Notes under the pieces: model-generated | What the model was told of the DNA's origin: nothing | What the model saw: the letters and a program-made list of their open reading frames with translations, nothing else | Databases searched by the model: none | Made by a program: the position numbers and the translations under genes | Shown: positions 52,681-60,717 of the stretch, piece by piece | Position numbering within the stretch: the first letter of the stretch is position 1 | Layout: each line of letters starts with the position of its first letter | Assembly (NCBI GenBank): GCA_965218045.1 | Contig: CBDCJX010000019.1 | Span: 1 to 64,000, forward strand | Reading direction: 5' to 3' | DNA length: 64,000 nt | Source: CAVRCA01 sp965218045 | Lineage (GTDB): Bacteria > Pseudomonadota > Alphaproteobacteria > Acetobacterales > Acetobacteraceae

Positions 52681-53553
52681 ATGGCTGGTCGCGCGTTACC
52701 AAGTCGCGAGCGGCCAAACCTCATCCCGCGCCTGCGCGCTGTGCGCCGCATCGTGCTGGTGCTGCTGTGGACGGCGATCGCCGCCCTGGTGCAATCGGTC
52801 TGCCTGCTGCTGTCGGGTCGACCGAAGGTGCTGTTCGCCCGCCTGTATTGGAACCTGGTCTGTCGGCTGCTCGGGGTGCGCGTGCGGGTCATTGGCCAGC
52901 CGTCGCCAGGGCGGCCGCTGGTCTATGTCTCGAACCATTCCTCGTGGCTCGACATCCCGGCGCTGGGCGGTCAGCTGCAAGCGTGCTTCGTCTCCAAGGG
53001 GGAGGTCGCGGGGTGGCCGATCCTCGGCACGATCGCCCGGCTCGGCCGATCGGTGTTCGTCACCCGGCAACGCGGCAGCATGGTGAGCGAGCGCGATTCG
53101 ATGGTCGGCCGGCTGATGGCCGGCGACAACCTGATCCTGTTCCCCGAGGGAACCTCGTCGGACGGCTCGCGCGTGCTGCCCTTCCGCTCGGCGTTCTTCG
53201 CCATCGTCGAGGGCGAGGTCCGGCCGCTGATCCAGCCGGTCTCGGTGGTGTACGACCGACTTGCCAACCTGCCGACCGGGCGCGTCTGGCGACCGCTGTT
53301 CGCCTGGTACGGCGATATGGACATTGCCTCGCATCTGTGGCGCCTAGCGCAGTTTCGCGGCATGCGCGCAACCATCATCCTGCACCAGACGCTCGACCCG
53401 GCGCTGTTCCCGAACCGCAAGGCGCTGTCGCAAGCCGTGTGGGCGGTGGTCGCGACCGGTGCCGCCACCTTGCGGCAGAACCGCCCGGCGGAACCGCTGC
53501 GCGCCAGCGCCGACGCGCCGTCTGTGGCGGATGTGCCGCCAGCGCAACCGTGA
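52681..53553 (+). CDS. plsC: 1-acyl-sn-glycerol-3-phosphate acyltransferase (PlsC-like)
   Basis: Acylates lysophosphatidic acid to phosphatidic acid in the inner membrane. It has the catalytic motif NHSSWLD (HxxxxD), FVSKGEVAGWPILG, the substrate motif FPEGTSSDGSRVLPFRS and PVSVVYDRL. An N-terminal hydrophobic helix (IVLVLLWTAIAALVQSVCLLL) precedes the fold. The N-terminus is uncertain: 52681 is a compromise, with ATG at 52591 and GTG at 52741 also possible and no strong SD at any of them. An OlsB homologue elsewhere in the window could use a related acyltransferase (OlsA), which cannot be excluded here. Confidence 0.88.
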   Translation: MAGRALPSRERPNLIPRLRAVRRIVLVLLWTAIAALVQSVCLLLSGRPKVLFARLYWNLVCRLLGVRVRVIGQPSPGRPLVYVSNHSSWLDIPALGGQLQACFVSKGEVAGWPILGTIARLGRSVFVTRQRGSMVSERDSMVGRLMAGDNLILFPEGTSSDGSRVLPFRSAFFAIVEGEVRPLIQPVSVVYDRLANLPTGRVWRPLFAWYGDMDIASHLWRLAQFRGMRATIILHQTLDPALFPNRKALSQAVWAVVATGAATLRQNRPAEPLRASADAPSVADVPPAQP

Positions 53554-53739
53554 GACGCCGCCGCCGCGCTAAGTTGTTGACAGCTTGCCCGGTTCCATTG
53601 CCAGACTGCGCTGTGTCACACGACCGCTTTGCGTGAGAGGAGACCACGCCGCGCCCACGCGCTTGACCGTCCCGGTTGGGACGCTACGTCTCCCCGCCTC
53701 GCGCGTCGGACCGATCCGGCGCGTCGCGGCGGAGCATGG

Positions 53740-55131
53740 ATGATGACACCGACGGCCCCTCCTGATCCCGGCGACCCTCGCCCTGGCAAGCGTCTCCACG
53801 TCATCACCTGGGGTTGCCAGATGAACGTGTACGATAGCGGGCGGATGCGGGACGTGCTGACGCCGCTCGGCTACGCGCCGGCCGCCGCGCTGGACGAGGC
53901 CGACATGGTCATCCTCAACACCTGCCACATCCGCGACCGGGCCGCCGAAAAAGTGTTCTCCGAGCTCGGCCGGCTGCGCGAGTTCAAGCAGCGGCGCGAG
54001 GCGATGGGCGGGCGGATGATCCTCGCCGTCGCCGGCTGCGTGGCGCAGGCGGAGGGCGCGGAGATCCTGGCCCGCGCGCCGTTCGTCGACATCGTGCTCG
54101 GGCCGCAGACCTATCATCGGCTGCCCGAGCTGGTCGCCCGCGCCAGCCGCGCCGCCGGGGCGGTGATCGACACCGACTTCCCCGCCGAGCAGAAATTCGA
54201 TCACCTGCCCGAGTCGGACGCGCCCTCGGGGGTTACCGCGTTCCTCACCGTGCAAGAGGGCTGCGACAAGTTTTGCAGCTTCTGCGTGGTGCCGTACACG
54301 CGCGGCGCCGAGGCGAGCCGACCTGCGCGCGCCGTCCTGGCCGAGGCGCGGCGGCTGGTCGCGCGGGGCGCGCGGGAGATCACCCTGCTCGGGCAGAACG
54401 TCAACGCCTGGCATGGCGCGGCACCGGACGGCGGCGTCTGGGAGCTCGGGCGACTGATCCGGGCACTCGCCGAGATCCCGGGGCTGCTACGGCTGCGCTA
54501 CACCACCTCGCACCCGCGCGACATGGACGCCGAGCTGATCGCCGCGCATCGTGATGTCCCGGCGCTGATGCCGTTCCTGCATCTGCCGGTGCAGTCCGGC
54601 GCCGACCGGGTGCTCGCGGCGATGAACCGCAAGCACGGCGTCGACGAGTACCGCGCCCTGGTCGAGCGGCTGCGCGCCGCACGGCCCGACTTGGCACTTT
54701 CGTCGGACTTCATCGTCGGCCATCCCGGCGAGACCGAGCGAGAGTTCGCCGCCACCCTCGCGCTGGTGCGCGATGTGGGCTTCGCGCAAGCGTTCAGCTT
54801 CAAGTATTCGCCCCGCCCCGGCACGCCGGCGGCCGGAGCGCCGGGCCAGGTGCCCGAGGCCGAGAAGGACGCGCGGCTGCAAGCCCTGCAGGCGTTGCTG
54901 CGCGAGCAGCAGGCCAGCTTCAACCGGGCAACCGTCGGCCTGGTCTTGCCGGTGCTGTTCACCGGACCGGGCCGGCATCCCGGACAGATCGCCGGCCGCT
55001 CGCCGTATTTGCAGCCGGTGCACGTCGCCGGCCCCGCGGAGCTGATCGGCGCCGAAGTGCCGGTGAAGATCGAGGTCGGCAATCCCAATTCTATTTCCGG
55101 AACCCTGGACCAGGAGCGAGCCTGCGCTTGA
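53740..55131 (+). CDS. miaB: tRNA-2-methylthio-N6-dimethylallyladenosine synthase
   Basis: Radical SAM methylthiotransferase modifying A37 of UNN-decoding tRNAs. The N-terminal cluster-binding cysteines begin at C26 in ITWGCQMN, then NTCHIR and VAGCVAQ. The radical SAM motif is CDKFCSFC. A C-terminal TRAM domain follows. The start at 53740 follows GGAG; an upstream in-frame start adds an arginine-rich tail. It has 463 residues. A consensus -35 TTGACA (53577-53582) lies upstream, but no good -10 is obvious. Its stop overlaps phoH (TTGA). Confidence 0.96.
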   Translation: MMTPTAPPDPGDPRPGKRLHVITWGCQMNVYDSGRMRDVLTPLGYAPAAALDEADMVILNTCHIRDRAAEKVFSELGRLREFKQRREAMGGRMILAVAGCVAQAEGAEILARAPFVDIVLGPQTYHRLPELVARASRAAGAVIDTDFPAEQKFDHLPESDAPSGVTAFLTVQEGCDKFCSFCVVPYTRGAEASRPARAVLAEARRLVARGAREITLLGQNVNAWHGAAPDGGVWELGRLIRALAEIPGLLRLRYTTSHPRDMDAELIAAHRDVPALMPFLHLPVQSGADRVLAAMNRKHGVDEYRALVERLRAARPDLALSSDFIVGHPGETEREFAATLALVRDVGFAQAFSFKYSPRPGTPAAGAPGQVPEAEKDARLQALQALLREQQASFNRATVGLVLPVLFTGPGRHPGQIAGRSPYLQPVHVAGPAELIGAEVPVKIEVGNPNSISGTLDQERACA

Positions 55132-56186
55132 CACACCTCTCACCGCCCACCGCCGCGGCTGCTCCAAGCACGGGAGCCAGGGCCGTCACCTTGCAGTTCA
55201 GCGACAACACGCTGCTGCCGCTGCTGCTCGGTGACCATGACCGGCACCTGGTCCGGCTTGAACAGGGCCTTGGCGTGCGCCTGTCGTGCCGGGGCAACCG
55301 CGTGGCGATCAATGGCGAGCCCGAGCGGGTGGAAGCGGCGCAAGGCGCGCTGCGCGGGCTGTGGGCGCGGCTCGAGCGCGGGCAGCCGGTCGGCCGTGCG
55401 GAGGTCGAGGCGGCGATCCGGCTCGCCGAGGCGGATCGTGACCCGCGCCTGCCGCTATCCGACCTGCCGGCGATCCGCACCCGGCGCGGCGCGGTCGGAC
55501 CACGCAGCAACGGCCAGGCTACCTACATGGAGGCGTTGGCCGCGCACGACATGGTGTTCGGCGTCGGGCCGGCGGGGACCGGCAAGACCTATCTCGCGGT
55601 GGCGCAGGGGGTCGCCATGTTGCAGGCGGGCAAGGTCGACCGCATCGTGCTGTCCCGCCCCGCCGTCGAGGCCGGCGAGCGGCTCGGTTTTCTCCCCGGC
55701 GACTTGAAGGAGAAGGTCGATCCCTATCTGCGCCCGCTATACGACGCGCTGCACGACATGATGCCGGGCGAGCAGGTGATCCGGCGTTTGTCCAGCGGCG
55801 AGATCGAGGTGGCGCCGCTGGCGTTCATGCGCGGGCGCACCTTGGCGCACTCCTACGCCATTCTCGACGAGGCGCAGAACACCACGCCGGTGCAGATGAA
55901 GATGTTCCTCACCCGCATGGGCGAGGGGACGCGCATGGTCGTCACCGGCGATCTCAGCCAGGTGGACCTGCCGGGGGGCACCCGCTCGGGCCTGCGCGAC
56001 GCGCTCGACACTCTTGAGGGCGTGGCGGGCATCAAGGTGGTCCGCTTTGATCGCCGCGACGTGGTGCGCCATCCGCTGGTCGCCGCCATCGTCGATGCCT
56101 ATGAACAGCGCGCGGTGGCCGAGCGCGACACCCGCCGCGAGGGGCTGCGCGACAAGCTGCCGCCGGGAGCCGGGGCCGGCACGTAG
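55128..56186 (+). CDS. phoH: PhoH-like ATPase (YbeZ)
   Basis: A PhoH/YbeZ family P-loop NTPase of 352 residues, implicated in RNA metabolism with YbeY. It has Walker A VGPAGTGKTYL (G147-T154), the Walker B-like motif DEAQNTTPVQMKMFL and an N-terminal KH-like/PhoH domain. The TTG start overlaps the miaB stop by 4 bases, with AGGAG about 11 bases upstream. The miaB-phoH-ybeY-corC order is conserved in alphaproteobacteria, supporting the function. Confidence 0.95.
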   Translation: MTHLSPPTAAAAPSTGARAVTLQFSDNTLLPLLLGDHDRHLVRLEQGLGVRLSCRGNRVAINGEPERVEAAQGALRGLWARLERGQPVGRAEVEAAIRLAEADRDPRLPLSDLPAIRTRRGAVGPRSNGQATYMEALAAHDMVFGVGPAGTGKTYLAVAQGVAMLQAGKVDRIVLSRPAVEAGERLGFLPGDLKEKVDPYLRPLYDALHDMMPGEQVIRRLSSGEIEVAPLAFMRGRTLAHSYAILDEAQNTTPVQMKMFLTRMGEGTRMVVTGDLSQVDLPGGTRSGLRDALDTLEGVAGIKVVRFDRRDVVRHPLVAAIVDAYEQRAVAERDTRREGLRDKLPPGAGAGT

Positions 56187-56188
56187 AT

Positions 56189-56644
56189 ATGGAGCCTGGA
56201 GCAAGTAGCGGCCCCGCTTCGGCGGGGATCCCGGTTTTCGTCGAGGCGCCCGCGTGGCGCCGGGTGGTGCCACAGGCAGAGCGCGTCGCCAGTCGCGCGC
56301 TGCGCCAGGCCGGCGTGGCGGGCAGCGTCGTGCTTACTGATGACCGGACGGTCAAGCGGCTCAACGCGCGCCATCGCGGCCGCAACAAGCCGACCAACGT
56401 GCTGACCTACGAGGCCGCGCCAGGGGCGGTCGGCGAGTTGGTGCTGGCCCTCGGCGTGGTGCGGCGCGAGGCGGCGGTGGCGCGACGCCGACCCGGCCAT
56501 CACCTGGCGCATCTGGTGGTGCACGGGGCGTTGCACCTGCGCGGCCACGACCACCAGCATCCGGGCGAGGCGCGCCGGATGGAGCTGGCGGAGGCGCGCA
56601 TCCTGCATCGCCTCCGCGTGCCGAACCCGTGGAAGCGGTCGTGA
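56189..56644 (+). CDS. ybeY: Endoribonuclease YbeY
   Basis: Metal-dependent endoribonuclease acting in 16S rRNA 3'-end maturation and ribosome quality control. The zinc-binding motif HGALHLRGHDH is present (H112, H116 and H122). The usual DxCG/GDI strand reads GELVLALG. It has 151 residues. It starts two bases after phoH and its stop overlaps the corC start (GTGA). Confidence 0.94.
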   Translation: MEPGASSGPASAGIPVFVEAPAWRRVVPQAERVASRALRQAGVAGSVVLTDDRTVKRLNARHRGRNKPTNVLTYEAAPGAVGELVLALGVVRREAAVARRRPGHHLAHLVVHGALHLRGHDHQHPGEARRMELAEARILHRLRVPNPWKRS

Positions 56645-57534
56645 GCGGGCCGAACCATCGCCCCTCGTTGCTGAGCCGATTGCACGCCAGGCTGCGCGGG
56701 CGCACCGCCGAGCAGAGCGTGCGCGAGTCGATCGCCGAGCTGGTGCAGGAGGCGGCCGACGCGCCGATGACGCCGGGCGAGGTGCCGGAGCTCGACCGCC
56801 AGGAGCGGGTGCTGATCGCCAACGTGCTGCGCTTGCGCGAGACCACCGCCGATGACGTGATGATCCCGCGTGCCGACATCGTGGCGATGCGCGCCGATGT
56901 CACCCTCGAGCAGGCGCTCGAGCTGATCCGCATCGACGGCCACTCCCGCCTGCCGGTGTATCGCGAGCAGCTCGACGAGATCGTCGGCATGGTCCACATC
57001 AAGGACGTGTTCGCCTATGTCGGCCGCCCGGAGGCGTTTTCGCTCGAATCCGTGGTGCGGCGTCCGCTGATGGTGGCCCCCAACATCCCCGTGCTCGATC
57101 TGTTGCTGCAAATGCGCCAGGCGCGGATGCATCTGGCGCTCGTGGTGGATGAGTACGGCGGCATCGACGGCCTGGTGACGATCGAGGATCTGGTCGAGAC
57201 CATCGTCGGCGATATCTCCGACGAGCACGATGAGGTGATGAGCCCGCTGGTGACGGAACGCGCCGACGGCTCGCTCGACATCGATGCCCGGCTCGACGTC
57301 GAGGATTTCGAGCTGCGTCTCGGTGGTCCGGTGCTCACCGCCGAGGAGCGCAGCGCCGACATCGACACGGTGGGCGGGCTGGTGTTCACGTTGGCGGGCC
57401 GGGTGCCGATACGCGGCGAGGTGATCAGCCACCCCGGCGGCATCGAGTTCCGGGTGCTGGAGGCGGACGCCAGGCGGATCCGTCGGGTGCGCGTCCGTCG
57501 CACGGCTGCCCAGCACGCCGAGGCGGCCGACTAG
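56641..57534 (+). CDS. corC: CorC/HlyC family transporter-associated protein
   Basis: A 297-residue protein with two CBS domains (about residues 66-180) and a C-terminal CorC_HlyC domain. There is no N-terminal DUF21 membrane segment, as in the short YbeX/CorC type. YbeX-like proteins are linked to magnesium and cobalt efflux and ribosome function, matching the ybeY neighbour. The GTG at 56641 overlaps the ybeY stop; an alternative start at 56629 is possible. Confidence 0.93.
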   Translation: MSGPNHRPSLLSRLHARLRGRTAEQSVRESIAELVQEAADAPMTPGEVPELDRQERVLIANVLRLRETTADDVMIPRADIVAMRADVTLEQALELIRIDGHSRLPVYREQLDEIVGMVHIKDVFAYVGRPEAFSLESVVRRPLMVAPNIPVLDLLLQMRQARMHLALVVDEYGGIDGLVTIEDLVETIVGDISDEHDEVMSPLVTERADGSLDIDARLDVEDFELRLGGPVLTAEERSADIDTVGGLVFTLAGRVPIRGEVISHPGGIEFRVLEADARRIRRVRVRRTAAQHAEAAD

Positions 57535-57603
57535 CCTGCCGCGCCGTCCCCGGACGGCCGGATAGTGCCTACATGACGCTCAGATCGGAGAACGGAGGCA
57601 ACC

Positions 57604-58035
57604 ATGCTCATCTCGGACGTCCTGCGCGACAAGGGTGGCGAGGTCATCACCGTGCGTACCAGCGATAAGGTCAGCGTTGTGGTCAAGAAGCTCGCCGAGC
57701 GCCGCATCGGCGCGGTGATGGTGGAGGAGCACCTCAAGCCGGTCGGCATCTTCTCCGAGCGAGACCTGCTCAACGCGCTGGCGCGCAGTGGCGCGCGGGT
57801 GATGGACTACGAGGTGCGCGAGCTGATGACGGCGCCGTTCCTCAGCGCGGGTCCGGCCGACCGGGTGGACGCGGTGCTCGGGCTGATGACGGTACGCCGC
57901 ATTCGTCACATGCCCGTGCTGCGGGGCGCGGAGCTGGTCGGCCTGGTCAGCATCGGCGATCTGGTGAAGCACCGGCTCGACGAGAAGGAAATGGAAGCCA
58001 ACGTGCTGCTCGATATCACCCGCCGACACGGCTGA
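57604..58035 (+). CDS. CBS-domain protein
   Basis: A 143-residue protein made of two CBS domains (about residues 8-65 and 72-130), which pair to bind adenosyl nucleotides. It has the typical RRIGAVMVEEHLKPVGIFSERDLL and RIRHMPVLRGAELVGLVSIGDLVK. Such stand-alone CBS pairs act as energy sensors or regulators of partner enzymes. The ATG follows GGAGG. It stands alone after corC and before tsaB, with 68 and 52 bases of spacing. Confidence 0.92.
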   Translation: MLISDVLRDKGGEVITVRTSDKVSVVVKKLAERRIGAVMVEEHLKPVGIFSERDLLNALARSGARVMDYEVRELMTAPFLSAGPADRVDAVLGLMTVRRIRHMPVLRGAELVGLVSIGDLVKHRLDEKEMEANVLLDITRRHG

Positions 58036-58087
58036 GCCGACACGCGGTTTTCCGCCCGATCGGGCTTGCTCTAGGGTCCGCCGCGTC

Positions 58088-58750
58088 ATGCGGATTCTGG
58101 CACTCGATTCGGCGCTGGCGCGCTGTTCGGCGGGGGTGGTCGTGGACGGACAGCTTCGCGCGAGGCGGGCCGAGGAGGTCGGGCGAGCGCAAGCCGCGAT
58201 GCTGCCGGCGATGGCGGCGGCGGTGCTCACCGAGTCGGGGCTCGCGGCCGGTGTGCTCGACCTGGTGGCGGTGACGGTCGGGCCGGGCAGCTTCACCGGC
58301 ATCCGCTCCGCCCTGTCACTCGCGCATGGCATAGGGCTGGCCGCCGACATTCCCGTGATCGGCGTCACGGTGGGCGAGGTGCTGGCGCAAGCCTTGCCAC
58401 ATCTCGGCGGGCGGCAACTCTGGTCGGCGATCGACAGCAGGCGCGGGCGCGTCTTCCTGGAGCGAGGCGGCGTGGCTGCGACCTATGCGATTGACGCGCT
58501 GCCGCGTGCGGAGGGACGGGTCGCGCTGGCCGGGGACGCGGCGGCTAACGTGGCGGCGCGTCTGGCGGCGCGCGGTGACGATGTGATGCTGTCCGACGCG
58601 CGTTGGCCGCTGCCGCAGCACGTGGCGGCGGCGGCGGCCGCACGGCAGACCGGGGTTATCCCTCCGCGACCAGCGCAGCCGCTCTATGTCGACCCGCCGG
58701 AAGCGCGCCAACCTTCGGGTGGACTGCGTCCGCCACCCGCGATCGGATGA
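58088..58750 (+). CDS. tsaB: tRNA threonylcarbamoyladenosine biosynthesis protein TsaB
   Basis: Partner of TsaD in t6A37 formation. An ASKHA fold with the opening RILALDSALARCSAGVVVDG and the VTVGPGSFTGIRSALSLAHGI signature. The 220-residue length is normal, and the C-terminus runs into the rimI start (ATGA overlap). The active TsaD is encoded 43 kb away in the window. Confidence 0.95.
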   Translation: MRILALDSALARCSAGVVVDGQLRARRAEEVGRAQAAMLPAMAAAVLTESGLAAGVLDLVAVTVGPGSFTGIRSALSLAHGIGLAADIPVIGVTVGEVLAQALPHLGGRQLWSAIDSRRGRVFLERGGVAATYAIDALPRAEGRVALAGDAAANVAARLAARGDDVMLSDARWPLPQHVAAAAAARQTGVIPPRPAQPLYVDPPEARQPSGGLRPPPAIG

Positions 58751-59214
58751 GCATTGTTCCGGCGACGCCGGTCGATGCGGTGATGCTTGCGATCATTCAT
58801 GCTTCGGCTTTCGCGGACGACGAGGCGTGGGGCCCCGAGGCGATCGCGCTCACGCTGGAACTACCCGGCACGTTTGGCCTGATACGGGGTGGGAGCGGCA
58901 TGATCCTGGTTCGGGTGGCGCGCGATCAGGCGGAGGTGCTGACCTTCGCCGTTGCCCCGCCGTGGCGCCGCCAGGGAGTGGGTGCCGCATTGCTGCGGGC
59001 CGCGATGGCGGACGCGGCGGGGCGCGGCGCCGAGGAGATGTTCCTGGAGGTCTCGACGGCGAACCAGGCGGCGCTCCTGCTCTACGCCGGCGCCGGCTTC
59101 GTCGAGATCGGCCGCCGGGCGCGCTATTACGCTGACGGCACCGACGCGCGGATCATGCGGGCACCGCTCGAATCCGCGACGATCAGCCGCCCCGAAGCAG
59201 AAGCAGACGGCTGA
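58747..59214 (+). CDS. rimI: Ribosomal-protein-alanine N-acetyltransferase
   Basis: A GNAT acetyltransferase of 155 residues, related to RimI, which acetylates the N-terminus of ribosomal protein S18. The acetyl-CoA loop reads VAPPWRRQGVGAALL, and the C-terminal AGFVEIGRRARYYADGTDARIMR resembles RimI. It overlaps tsaB by 4 bases, the usual tsaB-rimI pair. The end overlaps the tusA gene on the other strand by 32 bases. Confidence 0.93.
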   Translation: MSIVPATPVDAVMLAIIHASAFADDEAWGPEAIALTLELPGTFGLIRGGSGMILVRVARDQAEVLTFAVAPPWRRQGVGAALLRAAMADAAGRGAEEMFLEVSTANQAALLLYAGAGFVEIGRRARYYADGTDARIMRAPLESATISRPEAEADG

Positions 59215-59431
59215 CCCCGTCAGCATCGGTTTCAAGCGACACTACAGTATGACCCTGTTCCGTGGCGGTTCGCGGCACGTTGGCGAGCGGCTCGGCACCG
59301 CGCAAGCGGACCAGCAGCGTCTGTCCGGGCGCCATCCTGTCGAGGGCCAGGCGGGTGCGCACGAAAGTCATCGGACAGGTGTCGGCGGTTATGTCGAGTT
59401 CCCGATCTGCCGGTTTGGACTTTATCGTCAT
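59183..59431 (-). CDS. tusA: TusA-family sulfur carrier protein
   Basis: An 82-residue TusA/YedF-like protein. The active cysteine lies in DITADTCPMTFVRTRLALDRM, the hallmark CPxxxxR motif. It carries persulfide sulfur for tRNA thiolation or cofactor synthesis. The start at 59431 (MTIKSK) is preferred; a longer ATG at 59458 adds nine residues without better evidence. It is convergent with rimI and divergent from mucR. Confidence 0.93.
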   Translation of the reverse strand: MTIKSKPADRELDITADTCPMTFVRTRLALDRMAPGQTLLVRLRGAEPLANVPRTATEQGHTVVSLETDADGVSRLLLLRGG

Positions 59432-59461
59432 TGTGCCGCTATTTCCGCGCCGGACCATCTA

Positions 59462-59491
59462 TTGCGAAACGGTGAGACCCGATCCTATATC
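59462..59491 (+). promoter_or_regulatory. Putative sigma70 promoter for mucR
   Basis: TTGCGA (59462-59467) and TATATC (59486-59491) with an 18-base spacer, upstream of the mucR ATG at 59533, whose SD is AAAGGAA. The stretch is AT-richer than its surroundings, typical of the AT-rich control regions MucR proteins bind. Transcription would start near 59498. Confidence 0.5.
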
Positions 59492-59532
59492 ATCGAAGCG
59501 GGGAAAGTCTCGCGACTCGCAAAGGAATGTAA

Positions 59533-59952
59533 ATGCCCGAAGAACCGGTCAATCACAACGTATTAGGATTGACGGCGCAAATCGTCTCCGCTCACGTCTC
59601 GAACAATGCGGTCTCCCCGGATGCCCTGCCGCCGCTGATTTTAGAGATTTACAAGACGCTGAACGAGGTGGGGAAGGAACCGCCGGTGCCCGAGCGGCCA
59701 CAACCTGCCGTGCCGGTGAAGAGATCGGTTTTCCCCGATCACATCATCTGCCTAGAAGACGGCAAGAAGCTCAAGATGCTAAAGCGGCATTTGAAGACCG
59801 CCTACAACATGACGCCTGAGCAGTATCGCGAGCGGTGGGAGCTCGGTCCCGAGTATCCGATGGTCGCGCCGAACTACGCTCGGCACCGGTCCTCGCTCGC
59901 CAAGAAGATCGGCCTCGGCACCAAGGCGCGTGGGTCCCCCGGCCGCAAGTAG
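59533..59952 (+). CDS. mucR: MucR/Ros-family transcriptional regulator, incomplete zinc site
   Basis: A 139-residue member of the Ros/MucR family, which regulates exopolysaccharide, motility and envelope genes by binding AT-rich sites. The zinc-finger region reads HIICLEDGKKL, then LKRHLKTAYNMTPEQYRERW, and is followed by MVAPNYARHRSSLAKKIGLGTK. The ligands known from Brucella MucR (Cys, Asp, His, His) align with C73, D76, H86 and A90: the last histidine is alanine. Zinc-free Ros homologues exist, so DNA binding may persist. A promoter and a good SD precede it. Confidence 0.9.
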   Translation: MPEEPVNHNVLGLTAQIVSAHVSNNAVSPDALPPLILEIYKTLNEVGKEPPVPERPQPAVPVKRSVFPDHIICLEDGKKLKMLKRHLKTAYNMTPEQYRERWELGPEYPMVAPNYARHRSSLAKKIGLGTKARGSPGRK

Positions 59953-59958
59953 CCTACG

Positions 59959-59977
59959 CCGGGCCTTTCGGCCGGGC
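59959..59977 (+). terminator. Weak hairpin after mucR
   Basis: A GC-rich stem with a TTTC loop: a 4-bp inner stem, then a mismatch and two more pairs (59959-59977). It lies a few bases after the mucR stop. There is no U-tract, so it is at best a weak terminator. Confidence 0.25.
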
Positions 59978-60198
59978 CGGTCTGCGGATGGTCTGTCGCT
60001 CGCGCGGGCCGGGCGGCTGTCATCGTGGACAGGAGCCGGCCCCATCGGCTACGCCATGCCGTCGCCTCGCCTCGGTGGTCGCGTCGGTTGTCCCGTCCTG
60101 GGCGGCAGGTCAATGTCACTCCGGGACGCCGGTGCGTCGCGGTTGGCTGTCCGGAGGCGAAGATCACGTTGGCTGCTGATCGGACCACAAGGGATCGG

Positions 60199-60717
60199 AT
60201 GGAAACGCGCATCGAGCGTCTCTGTGTCGAGCGGGGACTGAAAATGACCGGCCAACGCCGGATCATCGCCCGTGTGCTCTCCGAATCGAGCGATCATCCC
60301 GACGTCGAAGGGCTCTATCGCCGCGCCTCGGAGCTGGATGGCCGGATCTCGATCGCGACCGTCTACCGCACCGTGCGGTTGCTCGAGGAGAAGGGCATCC
60401 TGGAGCGGCGCGACTTTGGCGGCGGCAGGGCGCGTTACGAGGCCACCGAGCACGGGCACCATTTCCACCTGATCGACATCGACTCGGGAAAGGTGATCGA
60501 ATTCCAGGATGCGGAGCATGAGCGCGTGATGCAGGCGATTGCGGCCCGGCTTGGCTTCGACCTGATCTCTATCCGACTCGAGCTGTTCGGTCGCAAGCGG
60601 GAGACCACCGCGCCAAAAGCCTCGGCGCCGCGTCAGACCCCGTCCAGCCGGGCCGCGCCCAATCGGGTGAGCGAGCCCGGCAAGGCGCCGGTGGCGCAGG
60701 ACAGGGCCTCGCGGTGA
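60199..60717 (+). CDS. fur: Fur-family metal-responsive regulator
   Basis: A 172-residue Fur-type repressor. It has the winged-helix segment RISIATVYRTVRLLEEKGI and a metal region. The regulatory ligands known from E. coli Fur line up with H33, E81, H88 and H90. The second-site residues that align with D89 and H125 are F89 and I125. The usual CxxC pair after the histidines is absent (LIDIDSGK), as in many alphaproteobacterial Fur proteins. A 38-residue basic, proline-rich tail is unusual. The ATG follows AAGGGA. Its stop overlaps olsB (GTGA), so iron status may control ornithine-lipid synthesis, which is inference. Confidence 0.9.
   Translation: METRIERLCVERGLKMTGQRRIIARVLSESSDHPDVEGLYRRASELDGRISIATVYRTVRLLEEKGILERRDFGGGRARYEATEHGHHFHLIDIDSGKVIEFQDAEHERVMQAIAARLGFDLISIRLELFGRKRETTAPKASAPRQTPSSRAAPNRVSEPGKAPVAQDRASR

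Noticed and set aside
57544..57557. A palindrome (CCGTCC, CC, GGACGG) between corC and the CBS gene as a terminator.
   Set aside because: The full stem leaves a two-base loop, there is no U-tract, and GC-rich palindromes of this size are frequent here.
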